Positions 22,811-35,453 of a stretch of 64,000 bases of DNA are shown here, piece by piece. The notes beneath the pieces were generated by a model, which worked only from the letters and a program-made list of their open reading frames with translations, was not told the DNA's origin and did not search any database. Each line of letters starts with the position of its first letter. Position 1 is the stretch's first letter. The position numbers and the translations under genes are program-made. The stretch is from positions 33,367,585 to 33,431,584 of the forward strand of contig NW_024041150.1 in assembly GCF_014851395.1 (NCBI RefSeq). Reading direction: 5' to 3'. Origin of the DNA: Micropterus salmoides. Lineage: Eukaryota > Chordata > Actinopteri > Centrarchiformes > Centrarchidae.

Positions 22811-24813
22811 AATATTCCTTTGAATTAAATTTCATCAATTTATAGAAAATTGTTCTTTCTTTGCTACTTCAGAGTGATAATAAATTTAATAAATTTAAAA
22901 TTTGTTTCCTGTCATGTTTTGCACCTCAAGGCCACCATAGATGAGGCTTGTATCACACGTGCTACCTGTGATAAACATGCCTGCCCTCTGCTACAAGCAG
23001 TTTTGGAAAAAGTAATCCATCAAGTGTCATTTGCCAGAAGTTCAAATAAGTGTAACCAATCCAGTGAATTTTTAAGTTTTTAGAGCTAACAGACAGTCAA
23101 CTTTTTAAAGGTTTTTTTCTTTTCTTTGGCTGAACCACTGATGTTATCCGGGTGAAGTGAAGGCCAAAAGGTTGCCAAAGAACCTTTTGAATGAGCATGT
23201 TGTCTGGCAGGTGAATCTGCAGCCGTTTACAATAAAACCAGAGCGATAAAAGATCAGAGATAGTATCTGGTGACTCCACGCACACAGGCCAGAGATAAAG
23301 AGAGTCAATGGAGGTCACAACCTTTGATGTCTTGCTGAAACTTTTATGAATGTTTTGGTTTGGGCATTGATGGTGTTGATGGTGCCGATGCTCACGGGAA
23401 ACACACACACACACATACAAGCAGAAACATGCATGTTTTCCTTTACTTATGAACTCTTGTACACATACAGTATGTAAACATGCACAAGTCACTTAGGAAA
23501 AGTGTGAGAGGTCACACACACACACGGATGTTTGTGCTGTTTTTGGCGATTTTGTTTTGACGCCCTCCATGTTTCGTGTGCCAGGGAATGTGTGGGTTTT
23601 TTTGTGTGTGTGTGGGGGGGGTGTTTGCGAGTTGTGCGACATCAAGACAAAGAGAGAGAGAGAGGGAGAACGTGCTGTAATGTGTTTTAGGTTTGTGTAC
23701 AAACAAGTTAATATGTTAGCAGAGGAAAGGGAATGCTAAAATACAAATGTACTCTAGATCAAAGTATGAGTGACCTTGGTCTGTGTGTTTTTATAAATGT
23801 ATGCGTGTGTGTGTCCCTTGGCCTCTGCAAGCCCTCTGTCTCCCGCTTGATTTAATTTCCATATGCTTGTCTCTGATGGCATGTGTGTGTGTGTGTGAGT
23901 TTGTTCGTTCATGTGATGGTCGGAGTCAGAAATAAAACTCTCATTAGAAAAATATTCCACTCGAGCAGAGCAAAAGAAAACACACTGTAGATTTATATAG
24001 ACTGCATACACACACACCACAGTGCAGGCAGTATGATGTGGAATATAAGATTTACCATCATCATGGGGAATCAAGAAGAAGAAACTTTTCAGATTTGGAA
24101 AGAAAACTTCAGTTTTACCCTGATCACTAAATCGCTACACTGTCTTCTTTCTCCTTAATCTCATTTTTCTTCCCCCCTCTCCTTTCTTCCTCTATTCCTG
24201 TAAATCCTGCAGTTTTTTCCTTCCTTGCCCTCTGTTTTTTATAAACTGCACTTGCCATTAACCTCCTAGCTCTTCCTTCTATCTCATTTTGTCTGTCCTC
24301 ATCCTGTTTGCTTTCTGTACATTGTTCTTGCATTCCCAGTTAACATCTCCAGCTCCATTCAATTGAGAAAAAAATATCTCTTTGTTTTACTTGGTTAACT
24401 CATGCTGTCTCCCGAACTGTTTCTTCCCGCGATCCTTGGAAATTCTACGTGTTATTTTTTGTTTACGGCCTTTAAATCTTTAACTGCTGTCCTTTTTTGG
24501 TATGAAATACATCCTGCAAAACATCTGCTAGTATGCTAGTCAGGTAACACTCATCGTTATTACTTTACTTAAAAAATCTTATTTTAGTAAGCGTAAGTTG
24601 ACTAAAATAGAAACTCTCCCCTCGTTTTTTTTTCTTTGCAGATTAGTATGGTATTAGTATTCTACTTTAGTAATATAAACATTTCCTTTCATTTCAGGTT
24701 AGAATACCCTGCAGCTGAAGACTTCCTAATGCTGATGGACTGTAGGTTAGTGTACATTATATGCAATGTCTACAAATTACCAGTGGGTCATATGAGTAAA
24801 GGTAATGTGAAAC
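22811..24813. other. Unassigned sequence with scattered CA/GT tracts
   Basis: Short CA or GT tracts occur near 23401-23415, 23513-23525, 23600-23627, 23804-23815, 23885-23898 and 24006-24018, and a GA tract near 23650-23667. Small frames over them are artefacts. No gene recognised. Confidence 0.45.
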
Positions 24814-24817
24814 GGTC

Positions 24818-25287
24818 TGTGGTGTCCGAACGATAATGCTGCGATGATGTGTTGAGAAGAAATCCGCTTGACACTGTTCTTGATTATAAAAGTTTATTAC
24901 ATCAAAGAATTCAGCATCAATTACAAGCTCTGCAGCAGCTTGGAGAGTGACCCAGCCCGATGACCACTCTGTCTCTCTGTACATCGAACACAGCTTATAT
25001 AGGACATGTTTAGGTCTCTGCTAAAAACCATATAAGGGCACAGTGCTGTAAAATAAGTGTAACCATCTATTAGACACCACAGAAGGGTACAGTCCCTTCA
25101 TACACACTAATCTCTTTATACACACTAATCTCTTTATACCTAATTTCTACTTCCCCTAACACTGCACCCATCAATCATTACTTCCCCATAAGGGTTCACT
25201 GTCCCTCTCACCAGCTGCAGAGCATTATGTTAAACTGTAATGGCCGGATACACGTAATGGCCAGATGCACATATGTTATACACCACA
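24818..25287 (-). mobile_element. Solo LTR of a retroelement (470 bp)
   Basis: Read on the minus strand it starts TGTGGTGT (plus 25287 downward) and ends ACACCACA (to plus 24818), perfect 8-bp inverted termini. The flanks carry a 4-bp direct repeat GGTC at 24814-24817 and 25288-25291. A TATA box CCTATATAAG lies opposite 24994-25003, and AATAAA opposite 24893-24898, about 100 bases downstream, leaving about 75 bases of U5. That U3-R-U5 spacing is typical of retroviral/Ty3-type LTRs. No internal sequence or second LTR adjoins. An 18-bp tandem duplication lies at about 25103-25139. The family is unknown. Confidence 0.88.
24994..25003 (-). promoter_or_regulatory. TATA box of the 470-bp solo LTR
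   Basis: CCTATATAAG on the minus strand, correctly placed upstream of the AATAAA at 24893-24898. The site is sequence-intact; activity is unknown. Confidence 0.6.
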
Positions 25288-25473
25288 GGTCCACTTGTAG
25301 TTACATACCCACAGAGAATATCTCCCAGCTCTGTGGGTTCTCTGTATGCATATGGGACTTTTGGTTTTGGTTTTACAGTACAAAACTTTACTGTCTGATC
25401 CAGTCAGTTCCTCCAAACAGCAGGCAGATGTTTTCAGAAAAAAGCCCTGGTAAAACTGTTACCTGCCCAGCAC

Positions 25474-26079
25474 TAACTACGGGAATCCACTGACTCCGGC
25501 TACGGCACGTTACAGCTGTGCCACAATTTGATCGTTCATAGCCCTGCATCAAAGTCCACTGGAAGCGTCTCAGAAGTGTTTCAGCAGCAGAGCGTTTTGC
25601 CTGCCCCACGTTACTGACTTCTTTATTTCAGAATCAGAGCGTTTTGCCTGCCTGATTTTGCTGACATGTTTAGATTTTGTTGATTGGGTAATCAGTGTGT
25701 GCTTTTTGTGCTTCTACTATGATTAAGTAGGCTACGTAGTTAAATGATTTCTTTTTGTGTATGTTTTAACCATGTGTGTAACCTGTATTATGATCGGGAG
25801 TCTCCACAGGGTGTTTTATTTTGAAAATTGACCAGATTCTCTATGCCGTTCTGTGTCTGACTTCGTGCCTGGTTTGATCTGCTTTGTGCTGTTTGACATG
25901 GCTTGCGTCAAAAATACACCTGCTACCTATTCTCTGCAGAGTGGAGAGACGCTTCTAAGACGCTTCAGGGACCGCGTTTGGTGGACACGAATTGACTATA
26001 ATGGCCGTGATATGCTCCGGTAACCGCGGCACAGCCGGAACGTGCTGTAGACCCAAGTCAGTGGATTTTAGCCGTTAAC
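25474..26079 (+). mobile_element. TIR element family X, copy A (about 606 bp)
   Basis: The left TIR core 25486-25523 is inverted at 26027-26065 with about seven differences. Shared core words are GTCAGTGGA, AACGTGC and GGCACAGC. The match may extend outward to GTTAAC-like tips. The interior includes AGCGTCTCAGAAG, CAGAGCGTTTTGCCTGCCTG (present twice, near 25590 and 25637) and ATTTCTTTTTGTG, all found in reverse orientation in copy B at 60155-60589. No transposase coding is seen. Non-autonomous DNA transposon, superfamily undetermined. Confidence 0.75.
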
Positions 26080-26089
26080 AACAAACCAA

Positions 26090-26280
26090 CAAAGTTAATG
26101 CAAAGCTAATATCTGATGGACATAGTGAAGCAGTTAGCCGCTAAAGAGGGTGGTGGAGACCAAAACAGAGCTAGAAGAAGAGTAAATTGAACTTATGTTG
26201 GTCAAGTTGCCAGAAACGCGACTCCAAATGAATGCTAATTCATTCATTCACCTAAACAACTTTTAAAGGCCACAAAATGT
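26090..26280 (+). repeat. Dispersed repeat, partner of 2880-3020
   Basis: Shares AGCAGTTAGCCGCTAAAGAG-like and GGTGGAGACCAAAACAGAGC blocks with the 2.9-kb copy. It continues with ACGCGACTCCAAATGAATGC. Confidence 0.55.
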
Positions 26281-26638
26281 TATGTCACGTATGATGTTGA
26301 GCTTGTCTTGGAGTTCTGCCCCCAAAGGGCCCTACTGTTGACTTAATGGAAATAACACATTTGCTTTCATGGTCTGTCTGTCTGTATATATTTTCTATAT
26401 ATAACCCACCCGCTCTTGTTTCTTCACGTTGCGTGTGAAGAGGCTCATTTCTTGACGCCTCACTGTTTTGATGAACCTCATTAAAGAGTGAAAGCACATT
26501 CCTCTATTGCTTTATAGCGTTGTTGAACACATACAAACACATGAACACACGTTCCTGCTGGTGTTTATTATGTCCATGTGCTTGTAAAACAGTGCTGTTG
26601 ATAAAATTTGTATTAACACATTGTGCACATGTATAATT

Positions 26639-26640
<2 letters not shown>

Positions 26641-26678
<38 letters not shown>
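26641..26678. repeat. (CA)19 microsatellite
   Basis: Uninterrupted CA repeats. Confidence 0.97.
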
Positions 26679-26683
<5 letters not shown>

Positions 26684-26819
26684 CTGCCAGCCAGTGTATT
26701 TGTGTGGGGTTCAGTGGAGAGCTTTCATGTCACGGTTTCAAAAGGCACCTCACCCCGCCAAGACATCACTACTTAAGGAAACACAGGTGGGCGAGATTTC
26801 TCAAATGCCTTCTCTGAAA

Positions 26820-29800
26820 ATGTGAGCGGTCGGTTTTGCCAATTGAGGTACAATAACAATGCGAGGTAAGAGAACGGTCAGTGCAGGGCTTTTTAATTTC
26901 AGCTGGATGCCACATTTACAAATTGGATTTAACAGAGCAGAGCGCTTTGACTCCTTCTTTCTGACTTTATGCAATATTATATAGTGTGATGTTTTTGATA
27001 AACTAACCTATATAGAATTCATTTTTATAACTACTAACAAATTTAATAATTCAAAAAAATCTGATGACCCAAGTTTACTATACTATACTCACGCGTTACA
27101 AACTCTAATCACAGCAACACATGTCCAATGCACCCTTTGCAATTAAAATGGAGAAACTTGCCTTTACCTTAAGAGTGTGATATACTGGTAATCAATATGA
27201 AAATTAGTGGGAAAATGTTCTGTATTTATATATACAGTATGTTGCTATAGGATGTAAGCTATTACATATGTATTGACAGACCTTGATTTTTCCTGCTCAT
27301 GTCAGTCCTGTCTTATTGCCTGCAGATCCTCATTGTCATTTCCTGCGTTCACATAATAATCTGTTTCATGTGAGTTGGCTGACATTGATGTCATTTAGGT
27401 GGGTGTTATGTGGATATATTTGAAGCCCGATGAGAAATGTGCACAGGCTGAGCTCTGGCTCATTCACAGATCCGTGAAATACATGCCTTCCCTGTCTTCA
27501 ACAAACACCACTGCAGCAGTGGTTAGGACGACAACAAGTTTATAGAGGTGGTTTGGGAGTGGAAGTTTGACTGTCTGAGAGTCCATCCAGACTGCCAGAA
27601 AAAATATAGATTAGCAAAATAAAGGCCTTCCCCATTCTTCATCTCCCTGCAGCCCCAACACTGCTCCAGTAGTGCTGCTGATGTACTGGGAAACTCTCAG
27701 AAGTACCCTCAGTCATCTTTCCCTGCATGATGATTAGGAAAACCTACCTTTTTGAAAGTTTGTCATGTATTAGACCGTTTACTGACTAAAATTTGCCGAA
27801 TGCCGTTTTTGCTAAACTTTTAATAATTAAAATGTACTTTCAGAAAGAACAGAGTGGTAAACCACACAGCTCAGGCCACATATTTCATGAGTGAGAGTTT
27901 TGTTTAGACTGCTTTATAGTCACGAAAGTAATTACGAGACGAGCTGCCATTAGAATCTGAAAGATTTGGCGGCATGGCTGAGGATGCTAAAGAACAGCAA
28001 CTCCTAAACTGACAATTACCTCCATGGATGTGTTCTTGAACTGGACATCAGCAATGCTCCTTACTGCCCTTTGATCCCTTGATGAAATACATCCTGAAGA
28101 GAAACTAATTCTCTGTTCCATTAAATTGCTCCACATTCCAGAAATCTAAGCTCTGCCAAATATGATTAGTTTTAGGGCTTAAATGTGCACTTCGTGTGCA
28201 AAGGATTGTCTGCTTTTTACCACCATAAAGAGAAGATGACACAATGGGCCAATCTGTGGAGCATCCACGGTCAGGGTGTATTAGAGATGTTACAGAGATG
28301 TTACACAAGAACACACACACACTCACAGGCATATATATACATATAAGGGCGGAGGGGCTATGGAGTCACTAGACCACATTAGCATACACAGCATGCTTTT
28401 CGAGACATGCAGGAAAACTGCCATATGTGCAGTCGTTCAAAGACATTAAGACCAAAAAGGCCAAATGAAATAAAACACTCAAACCCACCAATGCACACAC
28501 ACACACGTAGCTGTGAAGGTAGCAGTTGACAACGTTCGGATATCTGTGAAATCTCTGTGGTCAGACTGTCCGTTATTAAAGTACAGCTGAAGCCAGTAGA
28601 GGACCAGGGTGGAGACAGTAACATTAACCACGGCACCAGAGGAGCCCCAGTCAAGGCTGGGCAGGATATTTTACACTGTGAGAGAAGGTAAAGTTCTGGA
28701 TTCCTGAAACGGTAAATGAGCAAGCGTCGCCTAGCGTGCATTGCTATGAATTTTAAAATTACACATGATTCTCTCCTCACAGATGTTAGTCTTTTCAGAT
28801 GTTTAACACCTGATAATAATGGTAATAGCTTTTCTTCCTATAGCTGTATTTTCCCTGAAATTATGACAAGCCTGAAATCATGCATGGTAATGTAGCACAT
28901 GCTATAGTGCAGAGCTACAGGGAGGCAGCCCTGATGCAGTGTATCCACATGAGCAATACATGTACAACTTGTGAATAAGATCAGAAGACAAGTTACTCGT
29001 TGCTAAGACAGCATTTAGGCCTACCAATTATATATACCGAGTCCACTCTGGCATGAGCTTTGAAACTTTACAACTGGCTGTGCCTAACCAATCGTAACTC
29101 CTAATGCCTCAACTCAACAGCCAATCAGAGTGTGAATTAATCAGACTGTGGAGACAGCTGAACTGCTGAACCACCTGAGGACAGTAAAGCCGAATGAGCT
29201 GTTTGTCGGATTGCAAGCCTGATGTAAGACAGAAGTAGCTAGCTTACAATGTTAGCTGTCCTGTCTGATACAGTATTGTTGCCCTCGTCACTTGAACCAG
29301 GGACACTATGTTGCATTATCTGACCATTGTGATGTAATAATATGCCCAACATAGCACTTATGTCTTTACGTTCTTACATTTACTTTGTGATATTGAGTGT
29401 CAGTTGCTGCAATTGAAGGGTTTGTAATGGAGAGGGTTTCGCTAAACCTCAAAATATGTCAGGAGATAATCACTGAGCCTTTATCCAACTTGTACGGTGT
29501 TGTGTTTACTATCTTACGCATATGTACATTAATAAAGGTTAGTTATTATTTAGCTTTACAGCTGTTCTAACCTTGAGTTCATGCCAGACGTTCTCAGTTG
29601 TGGACACCTTGGATGTACAGAGGCCACCAGAGACAATTCAATACATTTAAAACAAAATACAAATAACACATTCCTTCTATAATAGATATTAAGCTGGATT
29701 TATTAGCAATGAAACTCACAATTGCTCAATACACAATGGATTTTGTTGCTGCTGGTTTACGGTGTCTGATGAAAAGTTGAATGGTGTAAGCTAATGTTAG

Positions 29801-31590
29801 CAATGTTAGCTACATATTGCTGTCTAACTGGGTAATTTCACTGACTTTAAGACTCTTCTCATGTGCGACTTTTACAGTATGTTTTAGCAGTAGTTTTGCC
29901 ATAATTGCTCAATTAAAAGTTTAATTCAAGCTACACATTTCGCAGTCAATATATGCCAGGGGTTTTGTGATAAAGCTAAAGACTTTATGACTCTACCTAT
30001 GGTGCTGTTACACGTTTCCATTATGCCATAATTGGTACTTGTGGCAGGGCCACTGTTCAGCAAAAGTTACATATACTTGCTGTAAATCTAGACACAAATC
30101 TATAAGACAGATTTATAAACCACAAAGTATCATATTTGCACAATTTTCACATCCAATCTGTGGTCATGAAACTTTTAGGACCTAAAAATGACAGTCACGG
30201 CCCTAAATCTAGAGTAGTCCTGGTGTATGTTGAGGTGCATTGGATGATCTATGAGGTGCACTTGAATGATTTTGGTGTCTGTGTTCTCATAACTTAACAG
30301 GTAAAATGACTAATGTGCAAGTTTCCCTAAAACCTCAGTGTGCTCCTTTGAAGCACAGAGTGAAAAATGCTGCCATTACAGTGTTTTATATTGTGAAAGA
30401 GAGTTTTTTTTGAGAGGTCAAGGTCAGGATTAGGTGACAGGTAAAGGTAATCCAGATCCTCTGGCCTTACATAAAAGTACACACACAAACTTACAAAAAA
30501 AGAGTGTGTGCTGCGGTGAGTTCAGAGTCGGCGAGGTAAAGAGGTGAAAATGATGCTGCTTCACCCGGTTCTCACACACATACACAGAGGTCAGGGTGAG
30601 GTAATGATGACACACTTGGCACCATGTTCACACGCATGCACACAACCACCAAACACATCCATACACACACATGAGTTGAGGATCATGTTGATGTAAAAGT
30701 TAAAGAAGATTTGGATTTCAGTGGGAGCCCAGGGACTCATAAATACAGACCTGGAACACACAAGGGGAACAGGAGTTCACACACACACACACAGGTAAGG
30801 TAACACAGTCAAACAAAAAGTAGGCTATGTGCACATGTGGGTTGTCAAAAAATAAGAATTTGACCTTTAAGGTTATATTAACTAGAAACTAGAGCATTGC
30901 AACCACACACATGTATTTGTGCATGTACATTCCACAATTAAGGAGGAATATTTAGGGAAATTGTTTAATTTATATGTAAGAGATAAATGAAGCTTTAACC
31001 ATTCATTGATAGCTAACAACCCAACTGTGACTCTCAGAACAAAATCAGAACTCTGAAGTAGAAGCTGAAGACTTGTGAAATGTAAGATATTGCAGAATTT
31101 CAGTCCAGAGTTAAATATGAAAACACATTTGAATTGAGACAATGGGATGAGATGTCAGGACAAATCTGGAGTCCCATTAAGAGTTTTGAAAAAGAATTTG
31201 GTTTTAGAAGTTTGTTTGTGGTATAACACATTGAAAGAGCCTTGATCTGGTTAGTACATTGATTTCCGACTTTTTCGGTCACCAAAGCAATTTCTACGTG
31301 TGCCGCTCATCACAGGCTGAAGACGCAGAAGAATAAGAAACATTTATCAAGCAACTGATTCATACTTATAGTGAAGTGTGAGAATAACCTTCAGGTGTAG
31401 CCCTTAAGTCATTGTGTGACTAGTCTTATGTATACTCAAAGAGGACAGACACAAGGAATTAACCTACCCCAGTGTTCATTCTTTCAACAAAAAACTTTCT
31501 CAGTGATGTGTTATTCTGCAAAACCTTATTTGGTTTTTACATTAATTTAATTTGAGGTCAACTTTATTTGTCTGAAATCCTGAATATTGC
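26820..31590. other. Unassigned 4.8-kb stretch
   Basis: No gene and no assignable transposon seen. Short CA runs lie at about 28312-28324, 28494-28506 and 30779-30793. Several minus-strand frames (28105-28332, 28379-28780, 30882-31142) show no known motif. Some parts, for example 27290-27500, look complex and non-repetitive and could be conserved non-coding DNA. That cannot be tested without alignment. Confidence 0.35.
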
Positions 31591-31599
31591 CAGTGAAAA

Positions 31600-32335
31600 C
31601 TAAATGTTAAAATGTAAATAATAGAAAAACTGAAAAGGAGCAGAGAAGAGAAGACATATAATCAGGGGGAACTGCAGACAAACAAAAGATACATGATTAG
31701 AGACTACAAATGAAATCAGTGCCAGTTGCTGAGACTCGCAACCTGGGGGAAGAAGCGACTTAGTCTGATGAGTCTGATGGTGCGACAGGAGATACTTGCC
31801 AGATCTCTTGCCAGATGGCAGCAGGGTGCATGGTAGAGGCTGTCCTCTAGTATCGTTTGGGCAATGCAAGGACCTCACCTCACTAATATCACTGATGCTC
31901 GGGAGATGGGTACCGATGATCTAATGAGCAGTTTTAATTACCCGCTGCAGAGCCCTCTGGTCCTGGGCCGAGCACATCCCATGCCAGTTTGTGATGTCTA
32001 CAGTCAGGATGCTCTCTATTGCTCCTCTGTAAAAGTTAACAAAAACATGGCACGTGAGCCTTCTTAAGTTTCGGTAAGAAACACAGTCATTTCTGAGCTT
32101 TTCTCACCAGCGTGGTGATGTGAGATGACCATGTCAGGTTCTTTGTTATGCTGATTCCCATCCATCCATCGTCAACCACTTATCCTGCTTGGTTTTGCTG
32201 ATGTTAAGCAGTAGGTTGTTCTCTGTGCACCACTCAGCTCAGATTGTAGATTTTCTCCAGACATGAAGATTCATCGTTGTTTGAAATCCCATGATGGTGG
32301 TGTCGTCCACGAGTGCTAAGTTAGACAATCGGTTT
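31600..32335 (-). pseudogene. Non-LTR retrotransposon remnant (Rex1/L2-like LINE), antisense
   Basis: On the minus strand, order-preserving pieces of a LINE reverse transcriptase are readable: ALVDDTTIMGF (active-site region, opposite about 32290-32315), NLTWSSHITTLVRKAQK, LCFLPKLKKA, then after a frameshift SRTIRLIRLSRFFPQVASLSN-type sequence around LPSGKRS. Multiple stops and frameshifts are present. The active-site motif reads VDD instead of the usual ADD. No 3' tail or target-site duplication was identified. It appears related to, but much more diverged than, the LINE at 20 kb. Confidence 0.65.
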
Positions 32336-32570
32336 CATTGTGTTGAATGCTGAGCTGAGTTTGAGTTTAAGTCAATTTAAAAAGAAATCTGATAAAAAAG
32401 CTTTTAATTTTCAGTTTGTGAGTAAAAGTTTCACTCTAAGCATCTTGATAAATGTGGGCACAGTGACAAAGTAATGATCTACAGTGTTTGACAAGTAGAA
32501 AATGTGACCTTCTGTAATTACAGTAATTACAATTCATTCTCTGGGGCCCATGTCTGTCTGTTTAAAATGT

Positions 32571-32628
32571 CATGGCAGTCCATCCAAAATTGCCATTCCT
32601 AGAGCGACACTGCTAACGTGGCAAAAAA
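32571..32628. repeat. Fragment of the 11.3-kb interspersed repeat family
   Basis: Contains CATGGCAGTCCATCC and CATTCCTAGAGCGACACTGC, blocks I associate with the later part of the repeat seen at 11265-11600. Confidence 0.45.
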
Positions 32629-32726
32629 GTATGGCTTTCACAATAACTCTGGTCTGTAGTTACCGCTTTTGGGTAATTGTTTAGTTTGGAGATAATTGCT
32701 GGGAAAACAGAGGGTTGGTAGACTAA

Positions 32727-32730
<4 letters not shown>

Positions 32731-32759
<29 letters not shown>
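32731..32759. repeat. (GT)n microsatellite
   Basis: About fourteen GT units. A second GT tract follows at about 32852-32877, interrupted by TATG. Overlapping CVCV open frames are artefacts. Confidence 0.95.
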
Positions 32760-32760
<1 letters not shown>

Positions 32761-32879
32761 CGGGGTGGACGAGAGGACAATGCTGGGGTCCAAGCGGGGC
32801 GGCGGGGTCTTGCAGGATCGTAAATGTAAAATACTGTGCTGTAGTTCGAGCATGTGTGTGTGTGTGTATGTGTGTGTTG

Positions 32880-33885
32880 GTTCCGCACAGCAAGAGGTTA
32901 TCCAAACAAACCACTAGAATGTCAAGTTACGTGCCGACAATTCCTCTGTGTTTTATTGGCTGACTTCACTGAGTTACTCCTAGGTCAACACACACTGGGG
33001 ATGTCTGTGCGTGTGCTCATGAGTGTGTGCGCGAAGGAAAGAGATAAAAGAGAGAGAGAGGGAAAACATGTTAAGGTGAGACAGACTGCATAGATATCTA
33101 TTTTCTGGGGGGTTGAGAGACAACTTGTGTTTTTCTACCTGTGTGTATGCTGTGTGACTGTCTACGTGTGCAATGTGAAAATAAGCATTAAGTTACAGGG
33201 TGAGAGCACAGAAGAGAGAGGCAAGGGTCAACCAAAGAAAAAGGGTTTGCCAGACGCTGTGGTGTGTGTGTGCGTGTGTGTGCATGACACCTCGGTATTC
33301 TCAGAATCCATAAGACCTCTTGCCCTCTTGACTAACATCTGAGAATGTGATAACTGCAGAGAATGTGAGAATATATTGGAGAGCGGATGGTTGTGAATTG
33401 GGAGAGAAACCCAACGGATGTTTCACGAGTGTATGACCTTCGAATGACCACTGAAGAACAGAGGGGAAAAAAGTCACAGTGAAAGTGAGCTGATGTACGC
33501 CTGTGAGCCAAAAAATGCATCCGTTTTTTATTTTTTTTTATTTGCTGCTTTCTGAGAATTTTGGGAAGGGAGGAGGATGGAGAGGCAAAGCAGGAAGAGG
33601 GAAGAAGGTGTTTTAAGATTGTAAGACAGATGAAGGGATTTAAGGCCTATATTCACCATATCTGTTTGAAACTGACTTGATTTTCTGATTTCGTCTTTTG
33701 CATTCTACAAAAACCTTAAAAGAGGTTAATATATATTAAGAATTAATTTCAGCTGTAAGAGGGACATGAGCATTTAAAAGATTATTCATCTTAAGGGGCA
33801 TGTTACGTAGCATCAAATCATGTCATTTGACACGTGCTTTAAAGACAAGGTTCTGTAGTAGAAATGTATCAGTTCTAAGTGAACG
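32880..33885. other. Unassigned sequence
   Basis: A GA-rich patch at 33045-33062 and a GT patch at 33261-33281. No gene recognised. Confidence 0.4.
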
Positions 33886-33889
33886 TGAT

Positions 33890-34690
33890 AAAATGTTTTT
33901 TCCCAAAAGCAGCAATGAATTGATCCTACTAAATAGTATCTGTTGATCCAAAGCCTGATTATTCCTCTGTGCCATAGATCACCGTTTGTTACGACCCCCA
34001 GAAAGGCTCAGGAGGTCTAACATAATCAAAGGAGTCAATGAGTTGCAAAACAAATAGGATTGACACAAAGTGTCATAAATAAACAGTGACGGTTGCCATA
34101 AATCAACCCTAAACAACGAACAGCAGTCCAAACAACAAAATAACAGGTCTGATCGGTCGGCCAAAAATTTACAAAAGGAATGAGAAGCCACCCAGACCAG
34201 CCCACAAAGGGCCGTCTGATCTGGGTTCTTCGCTCTGCCCCAAAAAAACGACATTAAACTGAACCTAACCAAACAGAAATAAAGCCACGACAACAGAACT
34301 ACCAGAAACACAAAGTCTACATCACACAGGTCACCAACTGCTGCCAAGGCTGGGAAGTGGACAAAGACAGAGAGAGAGCCAAGACTCCCGGCTTGTCTTT
34401 ATTGATACACCTGAGGGAAGAGAGTCACAATCATATGCACATCAAGACCAGCAGTGTCAAAAACTATATAAAAAAACATCAGTGGGCTACACTGTTGCAC
34501 TGGGTGACATGTTCCTTCACTACCATGAATGCACACTAAGTAAGTTACTTTGATTCAATCCCACATAGACGGTCCTGCTGCTGTACTCACTACAGCACCA
34601 AATGTGTGTTAATCCACCGCTGAAAATAGTCCCAACAAATTCACTGTTCTCTTGTTACAAACTACAGTGTCCAGTGACACCGGGCTTATC
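33890..34690 (+). repeat. Dispersed repeat, copy 2, split by an insertion
   Basis: The halves 33945-33986 and 34458-34690 together match copy 1 (5950-6235) in the same order. The sequence between them has no counterpart in copy 1 and is a later insertion. Confidence 0.65.
33987..34457. mobile_element. Unclassified insertion of about 470 bp
   Basis: Defined by comparison with the uninterrupted copy at 5.9-6.2 kb. The left end begins TGTTACGACCCCC, a start typical of some LTRs, but no matching inverted end or convincing target duplication is visible on the right. Within it, minus-strand CAATAAAG lies opposite about 34398-34405. The minus-strand 122-codon frame (33979-34347) has no recognised domain. 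Confidence 0.5.
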
Positions 34691-35418
34691 TTTTAATGTG
34701 AATGAGTTGAAAAAAATAAAAAGAGAAATATCTTGGCTTGTGGTGTCTTATAATGCCATCTATGAAGAAAATGCTTTTAGGAACCAATGAAGACCACACA
34801 CCATTCTCCACAGCTCTTAGCATCTTTCTTTTCCCTTCATAAATGAAAGAACTTATCATCACAGATAACAACCAAAAACCAAAAAGTATGATATGAACAG
34901 GCAACTCATGCGTGACTTCATAGTGAAAAACGATGGCTTGTATAGTGTTTTGTGTTTGGTTTTCCAACTGACTCACTGTTTTCCACAGATTTAGTGAAGG
35001 AGTGATTGATTTCAGACGCAGACTTTGTCTGTATTCTTAGGTAACATGTTGTGTAACAGCCCCTGTATGAGACGTTTTTATGAAGACAGATCGATTTACT
35101 CACACACACACACATTCACATACACACACATGCAGTGAGGAGGACAGAAGGAGAGCAAGAAGACATGAACGGAAGCATTTATGTGTCTTCATTTCTGTGT
35201 GTGTGCGCTTGTGCAAGTGTGCACATCTGTATGTGTGAGAAAGACAGTGTTCAGGGCACAAGTTCAGCTCTGTGTGAAGTTATGGGAGAGTTAAAATGGA
35301 GAGGAGGCCAAGGTCAGGCCACTGGGCTGGCTCAGGGTGAGCTGAGGTGTGCATGTCTGTGTGGAGTGAGAGGGGGGCTAACAATGTTTAAAGGTAAGTT
35401 TAGGGTTACAGCTGGCAG

Positions 35419-35453
<35 letters not shown>

